Part shown: positions 1 through 11,072 of the stretch, piece by piece
Numbering within the stretch: position 1 is the stretch's first letter
Layout of the letters: every line of letters starts with the position of its first letter
NCBI RefSeq assembly: GCF_910592395.1
Contig: NC_088314.1
Span: forward strand, 13,640,001 to 13,704,000
Reading direction: 5' to 3'
DNA: 64,000 bases
Origin: Lineus longissimus
Lineage: Eukaryota; Nemertea; Pilidiophora; Heteronemertea; Lineidae
Translations under genes and position numbers: made by a program
The notes under the pieces: generated by a model
Seen by the model: the letters and a program-made list of their open reading frames with translations, nothing else
Database searches by the model: none
What the model was told of the DNA's origin: nothing

Positions 1-300
1 GGAAAACAAAACAATCATAAAAACTAATTTTTGCTTCCATTGAAGAGAAATAAAATATTTTAACGACCACAGCGCATTGCCAATTGATGACGTCATCCTC
101 CACATTAAAAATGTTGGCTTCTGAACTAACTGGCAAATTGCTATCAATAAAGTCAGCTGGGACGAGACTGTCAGTTGGGAGGGTATAAATCGTGGAAGGA
201 ACGCACCCGATTTCCCGCGCTATTTGCACAGTGATTCCATGGTTTACATTGAATATTACAAGGTTTATCAGTGTTTCCAAGGTTTCACTAATTCCATACT
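1..300 (-). other. Unassigned open frame at window edge
   Basis: On the minus strand a frame stays open for about 98 codons from roughly 300 to base 1 and may continue beyond the window. It is out of frame with the Helitron fragment just upstream, which ends in a stop near 304. I do not recognise the translation: no zinc ligands, no helicase P-loop and no signal peptide are visible. It could be a further decayed Helitron segment, an exon of another gene, or chance. Confidence 0.2.
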
Positions 301-303
301 TTA

Positions 304-535
304 TCAACTACCACCTTCTTCAGCTTGCGCAATAGCCTCTTGTAACGCGTCAATGTTATTTTCATATTGTCTCCGCTTAGCTTCAATAGTTGTAGTTATT
401 TTCAAGTAGTTGTAATGTTGTTCATAGGTTTCAAAATCTCTTAGCAAATTGTCTTCAGATGTCATCCATGGGTGGAATAGTAATATTCTCTCCCAAAATA
501 TTTCAGAATCGTGGTCTTTATTGAATTTCACATAT
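304..535 (-). pseudogene. Helitron post-Rep fragment
   Basis: A 75-residue frame contains the stretch ILLFHPWMTSEDNLL followed by FETYEQHY, typical of the segment between Rep and helicase in animal Helitrons (usually of the form RLMLFYPWRNE...F.TY.EHY). The upstream bases 536-741 carry, in other frames, a CLADYVACF-like stretch also typical of this region, so at least one frameshift and one stop separate it from the Rep fragment. The C-terminus ends in a poorly conserved EAIAQAEEGGS tail. Non-functional. Confidence 0.7.
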
Positions 536-741
536 CTGATGACGGCCTTCGGTTTATTTCTTTTCGTTATTTTGGTGCATGTGTTGGCGTTGTTTGGTCG
601 TCAAGGTCACTGGAATCATCAGAGGGGTAATCGTCTAAGTTGTGTTGAAAGAGATCATCATCTTATTGTGTTTTTGGATATGTGATTGTGAAGCAAGCCA
701 CATAATCTGCAAGGCAATACTGTCTAAGACAAAATGGTCTT

Positions 742-1860
742 TTAGCATAGAGGCCAATGTTTCCTAGTGTTTGCACATCTGTTGAGTTTGGCTTTTGATA
801 ATTTCTCTAATTTGTCTCGGTCTTTTAATATAAAGGGGCGTTCATCGGGTTTATTGGTATTTATGAAGACCACATCTCGTGAACAGCGCGTCATTGGCAT
901 TTGTAATACAAGATACGCTGCTTCTTGTGCTCCCGTTTCAACAGAATTGAGAAATTTGTTTCCCATGTGGCGAACAGCTTTTCTGAGTTCCATCTTATCT
1001 GCCTTTGCTTCTTTAGATGCGGTGTCCAGAAGAGCACTCATTCCTTTTTGGGATTTACAGGTGTAGGCAATGATGTAGACTGCTACAGCATATCCGTCGA
1101 GAATGAATTGAATGTCATGGTTAGCTTGCCAGGCACGAAGTAAGTGTTTCATGTATGGATTGATACGGATTTCTGAAGGTTCTCTTTTTAGAAATACCTT
1201 TGGACACTTCAAGGATGACTGAATGCTTTTGATGTACTCATCTTCAGACATTTCTAACCCATCAAGAAATTCATCAAACGTGAGAACAAGATATTTTCCG
1301 TCGCCCATTTCATTCAATGTTTCATTGATTTTTTTAAAATTTGCCTTGTACCTTTTTAGAAGTTTTTCATCGATATCTCGATCAAGTGGTTCCAAAACTC
1401 TGGTCCTTCTCATTGGTGGCATCGGATATCCAAACCTGCACACAGGGTGTTTACCTTTTCTGCATGTCTTCGAATGTTTGTGATATTGTAATGCAAGGAA
1501 TGGCTTATCTGAGTCACTGACATTCGCTGATACGCTGATTACAGAATCAATGTAGTTGACAACTTTCTCTTCTGAGGCTGATGCATAGGTCGGAGCCCCT
1601 TCTATCCATAGAGCCATATGTACATGAGGAGATCCGCGATTTTGAAACTCTACTCTATAAAAGCTGTCCCTAACTTCACCACCGAGTGGGTAATGTGGGC
1701 CCTTTAAAACAATTTTCATGAATTGCTGAAATCTATGATCGAAATATCTAGCACAGGTGACAGGGTCAGCACTAAGAAGTCGACTTCTTGTTTGCCAGTT
1801 GAACTGTTCTATTTGCTCATCAGTATATGTAGCGAACTTGTCTTTCGTAACACTATTAAG
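742..1860 (-). pseudogene. Helitron Rep domain (Helitron_like_N)
   Basis: The open frame from 1719 down to 742 has 325 residues; the same frame extends upstream to about 1860 through SADPVTCARYFDHRF, the usual entry to the Rep domain, so the ATG at 1719 is internal. The HVHMALW motif at about residue 33 is the HUH-like metal-binding motif of rolling-circle Rep proteins. It continues with a CRFGYPMPP cysteine stretch and further conserved Helitron segments, including KCPKVFLKREPSEIRINPY. The two-tyrosine motif that normally follows is represented by IAYTCKSQKG, whose exact Tyr pair I could not confirm. It ends at a stop at 742. Confidence 0.8.
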
Positions 1861-1939
1861 TTGACAAGTCGTGGATATTTCACCAATTCTTTGACTTTAT
1901 TTATCCATAGTCCACGTAAAACCTGTAAATACACAATGA

Positions 1940-2590
1940 GAAAGTGCCCTAAGTTTCACTTTTAATAATCACAACATGAAGTAACTAATGCAGTCAGGAC
2001 AGTCCAGTCCCTGCTGCCACCTGGCCGTAAGTGGTCGAACTAAACCTTATAAATTTTGACAGCACCTGTGCTGTTTTAGTGCCCCCAAAACCCAAGACGA
2101 ACAGGGCAAATTAACATCAAATTTTCCTTAATACTATTCAAGAGGTCTGTAGATTGTATACGTAGCTTAGAATCATACGAAACGGGAGGAAACAGCTCCA
2201 GGGACCATCTGAAGTGAGACACCGGACGTAGAAAACTGTCCTACACAGGATTGTGGATGTACGCCGAGACAACGGACAAATAATAGGCCGTAACTTTGAC
2301 CATACGGGAGAACATCACAAAATATGGGGTTATATGGGATTACTAAATATTTACCTCTGTAATGCCTCTAAATCTTTATACTTTTAGTTACAAAATAGGC
2401 ACTTTAAATACTTTTAACTATAGTCTGTGAAAAACGATGTCTGTACATCTGGAACATGGCAGCAAAGCAACGCACGAGGGTAGGTGGCGCTCACAACAGT
2501 GGCCCTTCAAGGATGCCCTGTACATATAAATGAAACCAAACAGTATCCCTTAAAGCGGACCTGTTTACAAATGAAACCGAACTGTGACCA
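1940..2590. other. Block interrupting the Helitron reading frame
   Basis: Helitron-like coding sequence stops near 2590 (after a stretch reading LGQLIDEVEYIV) and resumes only near 1860-1940. The roughly 650 bases between have no Helitron-like frame, no recognisable protein and no obvious terminal inverted repeats. This could be an inserted non-autonomous element or a highly diverged part. Boundaries are approximate. Confidence 0.4.
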
Positions 2591-3830
2591 CAATATATTC
2601 AACCTCGTCAATCAACTGGCCAAGTGTCTTCAGTAGTGGTGACCATCTAGTATCAGCAGCTGATAGAGACATGAATATTGTTGGTATTCCGAGTTGTCGT
2701 ATCATTGCAAAAACTTCTTTCTTCTTGTTTTCGAGGTACGGAGGCGAATTTCACATGGTTCTGAAGATATAATACCCTTCATCCAAACGAACCATATTAT
2801 CTCGTACTGTGTTATTCAACACATCTTCAGTTGTGTAAGCTTTACCTTTGCTTTTGCAACGCCGGACAGCTAACCTCACTTTATCAGATACATGTATTTG
2901 CTTGATTTGTATCTTCTTCAATTTAAGGAAAAGATTTGGAATATTCTGGGAAACTCGGCGATCTACAGATCTCAATTCATATTTGCTGATGTCACTGTAG
3001 TGTACTGGTATGTTAGTTTCAGAGCGGCCATCTCCACAAAATATTCCTGGGAATGAAAGGTATTCTGCATTACTATCCTGAAATAAGCTTAGTGGTCTTT
3101 GACCTTCTCCAGGGGCGAATATGTATTCCTGCGGTTCAGCAACTTCAGGTGTATCAAGCATAGTGTCCATGTTACCAGATGTTCTTTCTGTTTCATCAAC
3201 TTCACTGAAATGATCGCTGTCATCATTATCATCATCATCACCATCATCATCGTCGTCATCATCATCATCATTATCATTAGTAGTGTTATTATCATTTGGC
3301 CTATCATGATCATGTGTATTGAAAGGAATGCTATTTTGCCTATTATGTGACAGTTGGGATGTACTTGGCACAGGTGAAGAGCCTGCATGGGCATCATCTA
3401 AGTCGTTGTTGCATGGGGTGTTTGTTTCACCATCATCAGTATCTGAATCATCGTCATTGTCATGTTTTAATTGTGAGGTGCTAGGGTGAGGCTGTGATGT
3501 TGCTGCATCAACGAATGCTGACATGTCTCCAGAGTATCGCTGTTGTAGGGATTCTTTCCACTGATTATTGACGTTGATATTCACGTCCTTGTAAAGTGGA
3601 CCATTGTCTTTTAACCATTTCAGAGCATTGAGTTCTTTAGTAGGTCTTATATTTTCAATGAATTCATTTGTTTTGTATTGCAGTCGTCTTTTTAATTTCA
3701 CTGGGACTGTTTCCATTTCGGATAAACTTCTAGGTAGAGATCTAACTGTTTTTGAAACGCCTACAGGCACATTAACTACATTGCCTCTCACCATCTTCTG
3801 ACCACCGACAGGAAGTTCTCTTATTTGCAT
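2590..3830 (-). pseudogene. Helitron N-proximal fragment
   Basis: The frame from 3830 to 2751 begins MQIRELPVGGQKMVRGN, a hallmark of the region upstream of Rep in animal Helitrons, and continues with VNVPV and LKRRLQYK blocks. A long acidic low-complexity stretch follows, encoded by a GAT/GAC triplet run at about 3215-3285 and rich in Asp, Asn and Thr. After the frame ends at 2751, a different frame to about 2590 carries MIRQLGIPTIFMSLSAADTR, the classic segment before Rep, so a frameshift lies near 2750. Just upstream (about 3830-3930) the matching sequence continues in another frame. Confidence 0.75.
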
Positions 3831-3931
3831 AAATGGTATGCGTAATGATATTGTATTTCTTCTAATTGGTGCAATTCAAGCTCTGGTGGTTTCTCTTTTA
3901 CATTAAAGCCAACATTATTTGCAATTGATAA

Positions 3932-4579
3932 CTAGGGTATTTTGCCTTTAGGCCTACTTACTGAATCTCGACAAGTCCCACAGAGCCATTCTTTGTTGTC
4001 AACAGAAATATATTTAGTCGTGCATCGTGCTAATAATTCATGTTGTTTAGTTGCTAAATTAGCTCTTTTAATATCAATGACAGAATCTTTGAACCAGGTT
4101 TGATGGCAGCAGGAACAAATATAAATAGGGCCAAGCTTTATTTTTTTATGAAATTTGTCAATGCAATTGTCAAGGGTGGAACCATAGTCAATTTTTTGTC
4201 GTAATTTGTTGTCGTTGGCTTTGTAATCTGCATTAGCACGGACCTGTTGCTTTCTTTTGACTTCCTTGGCTTTGTAGTCTGGATTGGCACGGACCTGTCG
4301 CTTGCTTTTCACTTCTTTGGCTTTGTAGTCTGGATTGGCACGGACGTGTCGCTTGCTTTTCACTTCTTTGGCTTTGTAGTCTGGATTGGCACGGACCTGT
4401 CGCTTGCTTTTGACTTCCTTGGCTTTGTAGTCTGGATTTGTTCGCAGTTTCTGTTTGCTTTGTGTTCCTTTTTCTTTTTCTTTTATTCTATAATGTGGAT
4501 TTGCACGAACCTGTTGCTTGCATCTGACTTCTTTGGCTTTGTAGTCTGGATTTGTTCGCAGTTTAGTTAGTGCCGTCAT
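3932..4579 (-). pseudogene. Helitron N-terminal repeat and Cys-rich module
   Basis: 215-residue frame. Residues 1 to about 130 are tandem, very basic repeats of about 17 residues around NPDYKAKEVKSKRQV. Residues about 145-210 form a cysteine-rich module, with CSCCHQTWF and WLCGTCRDS, as found at the N-terminus of many animal Helitron proteins. A TAG stop at 3932-3934 is in frame with further Helitron-like sequence downstream (a FNVKEKPPELELHQLEE stretch at 3850-3920), so this stop is a mutation and not the natural end. The basic repeats might bind nucleic acid; that is inference. Confidence 0.7.
4200..4575 (-). repeat. 51-bp coding minisatellite
   Basis: Seven or so tandem units of about 51 bases, each encoding about 17 residues around NPDYKAKEV. 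The central units (about 4260-4420) are almost identical, while the flanking units are diverged or interrupted by an alternative KEKEKG segment. The length is a multiple of three, so copy-number change keeps the frame. Confidence 0.85.
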
Positions 4580-5046
4580 CCATAGCCACTTCTAGTGTAG
4601 CCGTTAGTGATAGGATGGAGACCTGTGAGTGTGGTAGGTGTAGGCGCAACGTATCTAAGGTTAGACACTCACTCGTCTTTATCTCCAGGAAGATGACACA
4701 CTCGGGGTAACCATGGCCAAGCTGCAAATACAACCTTCTCACTCGTTTTAAACTTGGACCCACTTGTGTCGTTTCATTGGGAAAAGTTTATATCAGATTT
4801 TAACTCTTTGAACGTAAACTGATGCTCACTGATCATGCTGTGTGATCAGTAATGGTATAGCGGAGTCCCAGTTGCAGCATCCTGGTTGCAGCAGAAACGT
4901 TATAGGCCGTAGATTTTGCTATCCTCAAATACGATGGAAGTACAATGAGTCAGCAGTTGTGCGTGTTATTCCATGCAGAGCATATAAATCCATACAGAGT
5001 ATGATTATATAAAGTTACCAATTTATTTCGACGTCCGTTGGAAATG
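4580..5046. other. Non-coding spacer with a dispersed repeat
   Basis: No convincing gene. Bases about 4770-4857 (from the GTTTCATTGGGAAAAG stretch to GTGATCAGTAATGG) are repeated with moderate divergence at about 15516-15600, outside the Tc1-like element. This marks a dispersed repeat of unknown family. Confidence 0.6.
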
Positions 5047-5048
5047 TA

Positions 5049-5149
5049 CAATCTCGGTCAGAAGTTATTAACCACCTGATATTTGTAAATTACTCCGTTA
5101 TTCCCCAATATTTTTTCACCAATTTCTGATGCATGGTAGTTAGGTCATT
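5049..5149 (+). repeat. Tc1 left TIR, outer part
   Basis: The outer 101 bases of the left TIR, inverted relative to 14410-14310. They are separated from the remainder of the arm (11960-12223) by the LTR retrotransposon. Confidence 0.9.
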
Positions 5150-6045
5150 TGTGATGAATGGCATCACAGGCCTTTGTGTTAGGCCTGAGTTGTTGGCCTT
5201 ATTAGTTTTATTTATTCATAATTTGTCTGGTTAGGCTGAATGTGTAACTGGTATTTCAGTCATATTATTACATGTTAATTTAGACCTTTGGCTTGAGTGT
5301 GTTGAATAGGACTTTGGTAACTTCAGGACGTTGTGTGATTACTCATGGACATAGACTTATATAACTCTTGGGTTCATTAGTTGGAGCTGGACTGGGTGTG
5401 GGCAGTTCCTGGCTGGCCTCTGTAAGGAGAAGTTGTACATCGTACGTGCCGAACTCAATTCCGTTTGACCAACGTGGTCGTCATTCCTGGTGGAATGTGA
5501 ACCGGCTGTGTGTCGGAGAGTCGTGGTGTTCTCACCTGTTATTTGCGTCCAGCCGCGGGTTGGAGCGCCTTGGCATTGCTGCCATCGTGTCGGCGAACCG
5601 TGAGTTGGCTTTGCGGTCAAGGTGTCGCCAGACCGTTAATTTGTAAACCAGCTACGTGCTTGGTGGCTACTGGAGTAGCCTTGGACCGACTGCGTGTCGG
5701 GACGGACACTTTTGTGTCGTGTGTTGTCGTGTGGTAACGGGAGAGGAGTTCGGAGAGACGTGTGTTACGTGTGTTACGTGTTGGGAGACCGGTGGTAGGT
5801 GAAGGAGCCGTTGTTGGGAATTGACCGCGCCCAGGGAGTGGAGCCGGAGTGGAGGGAGCTTTGGACATTGGTAATGTGTAAACAGACTTTTAGTTGTTGG
5901 ATTTGAGCGGTGAAATGTTAATTTTATAAATATATTTTTCTTGTTCTTGTTAATTTTTAATACATGTAAATAATTATACATTCAGCCGTCTTTTTCTAAT
6001 TTGTGACCAGGCCCGTGCAATAGCCTAAATCCCCGCTCCGTCACA
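5150..6045 (+). repeat. 5' LTR of the Gmr1-like element
   Basis: 896 bases, starting TGTGATGAATGGCATCACA and ending CTCCGTCACA. It opens with a perfect 7-bp hairpin (TGTGATG, 5-base loop, CATCACA). It contains TTATATAACTC near 5357, which may be the promoter TATA element, and AATTTTTAATACATG-type AT-rich sequence near its 3' end. The short open frames inside it on either strand have no known homology. Confidence 0.93.
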
Positions 6046-6046
6046 T

Positions 6047-6064
6047 TGGTACCAGAAGTGGGGT
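6047..6064 (+). other. Primer-binding site
   Basis: Right after the 5' LTR comes T followed by TGGTACCAGAAGTGGGG. TGG at the start is expected for pairing with the CCA 3' end of a tRNA primer. The tRNA species cannot be assigned without a tRNA set. Confidence 0.75.
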
Positions 6065-6213
6065 CTGGTCACATATATGTAGCAAATTTGCTAAATTGTA
6101 GTTTTTTAATTGTATTTTGGTAGTAAGCAAACTTGACACGAATTTGGTCACAATATGTGTAACCTGTTGAATTACTGTATATGTTGAGTGTGAATCTTAC
6201 AGCTGCATGAAAG

Positions 6214-7500
6214 ATGTTGCCTGAAAACTTAACCAAGCTGACGGTTGCTGAGTTGCGTGTGCTGTGTGACGAACGAGGGTTAATTTATTCTGGGTTGATT
6301 AAGTCACAGGTTATAGACATGCTGAAAGAGCATGAAGAACAAGAAGAGACTCGGGTAAAGGCATTTATACAGAGTTTTCATGAGGCCAAGGTAATGGCCA
6401 GTCCTCAAGCCAAGTCCACGCCTACAAAGGGTGGCGGTGTCGCTTTATCTCCTGTAAAAGAGAACAAGGTAAATGGTAGTATGGATGTAAGGCTGTATGA
6501 ATTGGAGCGTGAGAAAATGGCTCATGCCATTCGCATGGCACAAATTGAGCGGGAAAAAGCAGAGCGCGACGCCGTGATTGAGCGTGAGAGACGAGAGCGT
6601 GACGTGGAGATTGAGCGTGAGAGACAGAGATTTGAACGCGAGCAGCAGGAGGCTGCTAGGGCGCTAGACAGGGAAAGGTTGGAATTAGAAAAAGAAAGGT
6701 TAAAAATGGAACTTGAAATCTCCAGAATGCGCGAGCAAGAAATAACACAGAGAGCGGCTGATCATTCCCGGTCGGACATGGCTGGGAGGTATGGCAAGTA
6801 TGGGCCAAAGATCCCAAAGCTGGCAGCTGGGGAGGACATCGAGGCCTACTTAGGTACGTTCGAACGCCGCGCTACAGCAAATGAGTGGGACCGAGACTCA
6901 TGGGCACCTAGGTTGGCGGCTGTAGTCACCGGTATAAAGCCAGGGAAGCTTATGCGCTCATGCCAACTGAGGACATCGGCGATTTTGATAAGGTGAAGCT
7001 CGCCATTCTAAAAAGGTACCAGCTTGGGTCTGAAGCGTACCGTGAAAACTTAGAACCTCAAACAAGGAAGCCAAAGAGAGGTTTCAGGAATGGGGAACTA
7101 GAGTGTCCCGCTATTTTGATAGATGGTTAGAAATAAACGAAGTTAAAACCTTCGAAAAACTTAGAGAACATATGATCATGGAACAAATAACTAACATGTT
7201 GTCTCCAGATTTGCAGATTTGGATGAAAGACAGAAAGCCTGAGACTGTAGAGAGGCTCACAGAGTGGGCAGAGTTGTATGTCAATTCAAGAAAGAAATCT
7301 CACATCGCTAAGTTCGCTGAGTCAGCCAAGGGGTCGGGTGGTAAGTCTTTCAAGAAAGTTAGAAACGGCAATGCAGGTAAGCCCTCCAAAGACAATGTTA
7401 CCTGTTTTTCTTGCAACTTAAAGGGGCACTATGCTTCGGACTGCCCTGATAAGAAGGAGAATGCCAGCGGTAGTGGCGCTGGTGCTAACACGCAAGGAAG
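6214..7500 (+). pseudogene. Gag of the Gmr1-like element (frameshifted)
   Basis: The frame starts at the ATG at 6214. Residues about 8-40 (LTVAELRVLCDERGL) resemble a SAP-like helix pair. Residues about 90-190 are a highly charged Glu/Arg/Lys coiled coil. A SCAN/retrotransposon-gag-like capsid segment starts near residue 215. The frame is lost near 6930 (extra bases relative to the frame of the following segment) and near 7050, then resumes at 7103 with RYFDRWLEINEVKTFEKL. A zinc knuckle of the CX2CX4HX4C type (CFSCNLKGHYASDC) lies at about 7402-7443, followed by a Gly/Ser/Lys linker into protease. Gag would package the element RNA in cytoplasmic particles. Confidence 0.85.
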
Positions 7501-7539
7501 GAAACCTAAGAAAGGGTATCTTTGCCTGAGTCCATCAAG

Positions 7540-8722
7540 ACCGGGGTTTGTCAATTACAAGCAGTTTGAACTTCGAGGGTATGTTGGTGAGATCCCTGTC
7601 TTGATGTTGCTGGATACAGGTTGCTCTAATACTCTAGTTAAATCCTGTTTGGTTTCAGACGACTCATATGATGGGAATAGCTTCGAAGTTCTGTTGGCCA
7701 ATGGTACGACGGAAAAGGTCCTCACAGCCAAGGTGGTACTGTCTGGTACGCGGGGCAAGAAGGAGTGCATCGTAGGAGTGCTTGAGCGGTTACCTGTGGA
7801 TGTCTTGTTGTCTCAGCAGGATTTCGTTGTCATTGGTGATTTAAATGAAGAACCGTTCTCACCTATGTCTCTAGTTTCAGATGCTCGCGACTTGGATGGT
7901 GTTCCAGCTTTTGCCGTGACCACCAGGGCCAGACAGAAAGAACAGGAAGCAGTAGCAGAATGGGAGAGTAGACAGCCACAAGCGAAGCCAAAGGCTGTTG
8001 GAGACTTGGTTCAGGGTAATGTAAAATCAGAGTCACTAGACTCAACTCCCGTTGCAGATTCGTCAGGAGATGTTGAAAGTCCTGATGATATTTTGAGCGC
8101 CGAGTTCTTGAGTGATGTACAGATAGCGGAGGGGGAGAGTAATGTCCCTGTATACTTGCCTCATTTAGATATGTGGAGATTGGGCCCCACAGAGTTAGCC
8201 AAGCGGCAAAAAGCTGACGTAAAACTTCAGAAAGTTTTGCAAAAATGTGAGAGGTCGTTGCCGAATGACTCCATTGGATACTTCTGGAGGGATGGTTTGG
8301 CATATCGACGCTCTTTTATGGAAGGCCGACAACAATACTTTGACCAGTTGTTAGTTCCTCAGGAGTATCGGTTAGATTTGTTAGACTTGGCTCATAGTAT
8401 TCCATTGGCAGGTCATTTAGGTGTAACTAAAACCAAAGGTCGACTGGTTGAGCATTATTTCTGGCCTGGTCTACACAAGGACGTTGAGAAGTACTGCAGC
8501 ACTTGTCCCAATTGCCAGAAATGTTCAAGAAAACTGGCCTCTGAAAAGGCTCCCTTGGTAAGTGTTCCAGTTGTCGGGCGACCTTTTTACAAGGTAGCTA
8601 TCGACATAGTTGGCCCGGTGGAACGCAGCTCAAAAGGCAACAAATACTTGTTGACTCTGGTGGATTATGGCACTAGATTTCCTGATGCCATCCCTCTTAA
8701 GGACACGACGGCCGCTTCGGTA
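7540..8722 (+). pseudogene. Protease and N-terminal integrase, Gmr1-like
   Basis: This is part of the frame 7103-8839. An aspartic protease with the LLDTGCS active-site motif lies near 7606 and is followed by the usual VLLSQQDFVVIGD stretch. There is then a linker of about 110 residues. The integrase HHCC zinc domain starts at about 8390 (HSIPLAGHLGV, CSTCPNCQKC). The catalytic core starts with the first Asp in VAIDIVGP (about 8600). The frame is lost near 8720, and the rest of the integrase core is in another frame. RT has not yet occurred at this point, which establishes the unusual domain order. Confidence 0.9.
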
Positions 8723-10425
8723 GGATGGGTTAATAGAAATGTTTTCCAGATATGGCATACCCGACGAGTTACTCAGCGACCAGGGTTCCAACTTTGTGAG
8801 CGAACTGATGACTCAATTGCTTCCACGGCTTGGGATTAAGAAGATGAAGACCTCGTGTTACCATCCAATGGCAAATGGTTTGGTGGAACGTTTTCACTCC
8901 ACTCTAAAAGGTATGTTACGGAAATTTGTTTCTGAAGAACCGAAAGAATGGGACAAGGTTCTTCCGTATCTCATGTTCGCATACAGGGAGTTGCCGGAAG
9001 AGAGTACCGGGTTCAGTCCTTTCGAGTTGCTGTATGGTCGCGCAGTACGGGGGCCATTAGCGGTTCTAAAGGAAAGCTGGACTGAGGAGACCCCGCAAGA
9101 TGAGAACATTGTAGAATATGTTCTGTCTGCGAGGAATCGCCTGGCGGCTATGACAGATTTGGTACATGAAAACGTGACAAAGAGTCAGAAAAAACAGAAG
9201 ACCTACTATGATCGTAATGCACGGAAAAAAACTTATGAAGTTGGAGAAGAGGTGCTGGTCATGCTCCCTTCAGCTGCAAGTAAATTGAAGTCAACATGGC
9301 AGGGACCCTATCCCATTGTCCGAAAGGTTTCTCCTGTTGATTTTGAGGTCGACACTGGGAAACGCAGGAAGAAACTTCGTATATTCCATGTGAACCTGCT
9401 CAGGAAGTGGAAGGATAGAGACAAGGTTGCATTTTATGCACAGGCGTATATCTTTGGGGAGAGTGAAATTGACGTTGATAATTATCTTCCAAAGCAAACG
9501 CCCACTCAGACTTGGAAAGACGTCCATATATCTGAAGGCTTGTCTGCTACAGAGAACAAGCAAATTAAGCAACTTGTGATTAAATACTCTGCTATTTTTT
9601 CAGATGTCCCTTCGGCCACTAATGCCGCAGTCCATGATGTGAAGTTAGTGGAAGGTGCAAGGCCTGTGAGAACCCGAGCCTATCGTTGTCCTGAATCTCA
9701 GAAGGCTGGTCTGTGGCAACACATCAAGGAGTTGGCGCAGGCCCAGATACTGGAGCAAGCAAAGCCTGGCCCTTGGGGTTCTGGTTTGGTGATAGTTCCC
9801 AAAAAGGATGGTAGCATCCGAATGTGTGTTGATTTTAGAGCCTTGAACCGGGTAACTGGGACCGATAGCGGCGGGAACTTACCCCGTATTGAAGAGTTGA
9901 TTGAGAAGGTCAGTAGGGCAAAATTCGTTTCAGTAATTGATGTTTGCAAGGGCTATTACGCTATACCCTTGACGGATGCAGCAAAATTGGCTTCAACTTT
10001 TGTGAGTCCGTTTGGTTCATGGTCCTTTAGAGTAATGCCTTTCGGTATGAAAAATGCTCCCATGACCTTCACGAGAATGATGAATGAAGTCTTCGATGGT
10101 ACTGAAGACTATGTTGTCGTGTACATTGATGATGTGGCAATATTTTCTGACTCGTTCCCGGATCATTTGAAACATCTTGAGGAGGTTTTCAAGCGCCTCA
10201 AAAAGGCGAATTTGAAAGCAAAGCCTAGCAAGGTGTTCCTTGGGCATGCTTCACTAGATTATTTAGGACATGTTGTTGGTTCAGGGAAGATTGAACCGAT
10301 AAAAGCCAAAGTTGAAGCAATTGCCCTGTTCAAGATCCCAGACACCAAGAAGGAGGTGAGACGATTTTTGGGCATGGCAGGGTACTACCGTAGATTCATC
10401 CCTTGTTTTTCAGAGTTAGCAGCCC
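8723..10425 (+). pseudogene. C-terminal integrase and reverse transcriptase
   Basis: Integrase core continues in this frame with the second Asp in LLSDQGSNF and the Glu in HPMANGLVERFHS, then a GPY/F-type module (WQGPYPIV near 9300, HVNLLRKW). A spacer of about 60 residues leads into RT: SGLVIVPKKDGSIRMCVDFR, ISVIDV-like FVSVIDVCKGYYAIPL, FRVMPFGMKNAPMTF and the catalytic YIDDV box at about 10122. It ends with RRFLGMAGYYRRFIP. A short C run at 10423-10427 is where the frame is lost before RNase H. All catalytic residues of integrase and RT are present. Confidence 0.92.
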
Positions 10426-10924
10426 CCTGACTGACCTGACAAAGAAAGAGAGGTCCAATAAGGTCCGGTGGTCAGAGGAGTGTGAAACTTCATTTCAGAA
10501 TCTGAAACAAGCTCTGCAGATGCACCCGGTGTTATCACCCCCAAACTACTCTAAACCATTTCTATTGCAGGTTGATGCAAGCGAGCGAGGGTTGGGCGCG
10601 GTGTTGGCACAAGTCGGAGACGATCAGTTGGAACATCCCATCGCCTACTTGAGCAGGAAGCTTCTGGACCGTGAGGCGCATCTTGCGACAATCGAGAAGG
10701 AATGCTTAGGAATAGTGTGGGCTGTAAGGTTGCTACGACCTTACTTACTCGGACATGAGACAATTCTGGAAACGGATCATAACCCCTTAATTTGGTTAGA
10801 CCGGGTCAAGGATTCGAACCAGTAGCTCCTTAGGTGGAGTTTAGCCCTACAAGAGTATGATTTGACCATAGTTCACAAGAAAGGTTCAGATAATGTTGCA
10901 CCGGATTGTTTATCTCGTGTGTGA
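10426..10924 (+). pseudogene. RNase H of the Gmr1-like element
   Basis: The frame carries LQVDASERGLGAVLAQ, the first catalytic Asp of retroelement RNase H, then AYLSRKLLDREAHLATIEKE with the catalytic Glu, and LETDHNPLIW with the next Asp. A TAG at 10822-10825 interrupts it. The same frame then continues through WSLALQEYDLTIVHKKGSDN and CLSRV to a natural stop at 10922-10924. Nothing coding follows before the polypurine tract, so pol ends with RNase H. Confidence 0.9.
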
Positions 10925-11056
10925 GTGGATATTTTTCGTGTGGAAGTTGGAGTTTGTCTGTGTTTGAATGTGTGGGTTACGTCATGTTGTGATTGATGGA
11001 CATTTTATTGTTTGCTTTTGGTTGGAAAAACTGTATTTTCATTACAGGTTTTTCTT

Positions 11057-11072
11057 TTAAAGGGGGAAGGAA
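11057..11072 (+). other. Polypurine tract
   Basis: AAAGGGGGAAGGAA lies immediately before the 3' LTR and is the expected plus-strand primer site of an LTR retrotransposon. Confidence 0.85.

Larger units (their letters stand above)
304..4579 (-). mobile_element. Decayed Helitron (Rep part of Rep-helicase)
   Basis: Minus-strand fragments in the order expected of an animal Helitron Rep-helicase polyprotein: a basic N-terminal repeat and cysteine-rich module (4579-3932), the RELPVGGQ-type segment (3830-2751), the LSAADTRW segment (about 2751-2590), the Helitron_like_N Rep domain with its HVHMALW metal-binding motif (1860-742), and a short post-Rep module (531-304). The Pif1-like helicase half that should follow is not visible before the left edge. 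Several stops, frameshifts and one non-homologous block (about 1940-2590) show that it is dead. Helitron termini (5'-TC and CTRR-3' hairpin) were not located. Helitrons move by rolling-circle replication. Confidence 0.8.

Noticed and set aside
3089-3397. Met/Ile-rich minus-strand frame of 102 codons
   Set aside because: An out-of-frame reading of the GAT/GAC acidic repeat in the Helitron fragment.
5357-5981. Several open frames in both LTRs
   Set aside because: They are duplicated with the LTRs, overlap on both strands and have no known motifs.
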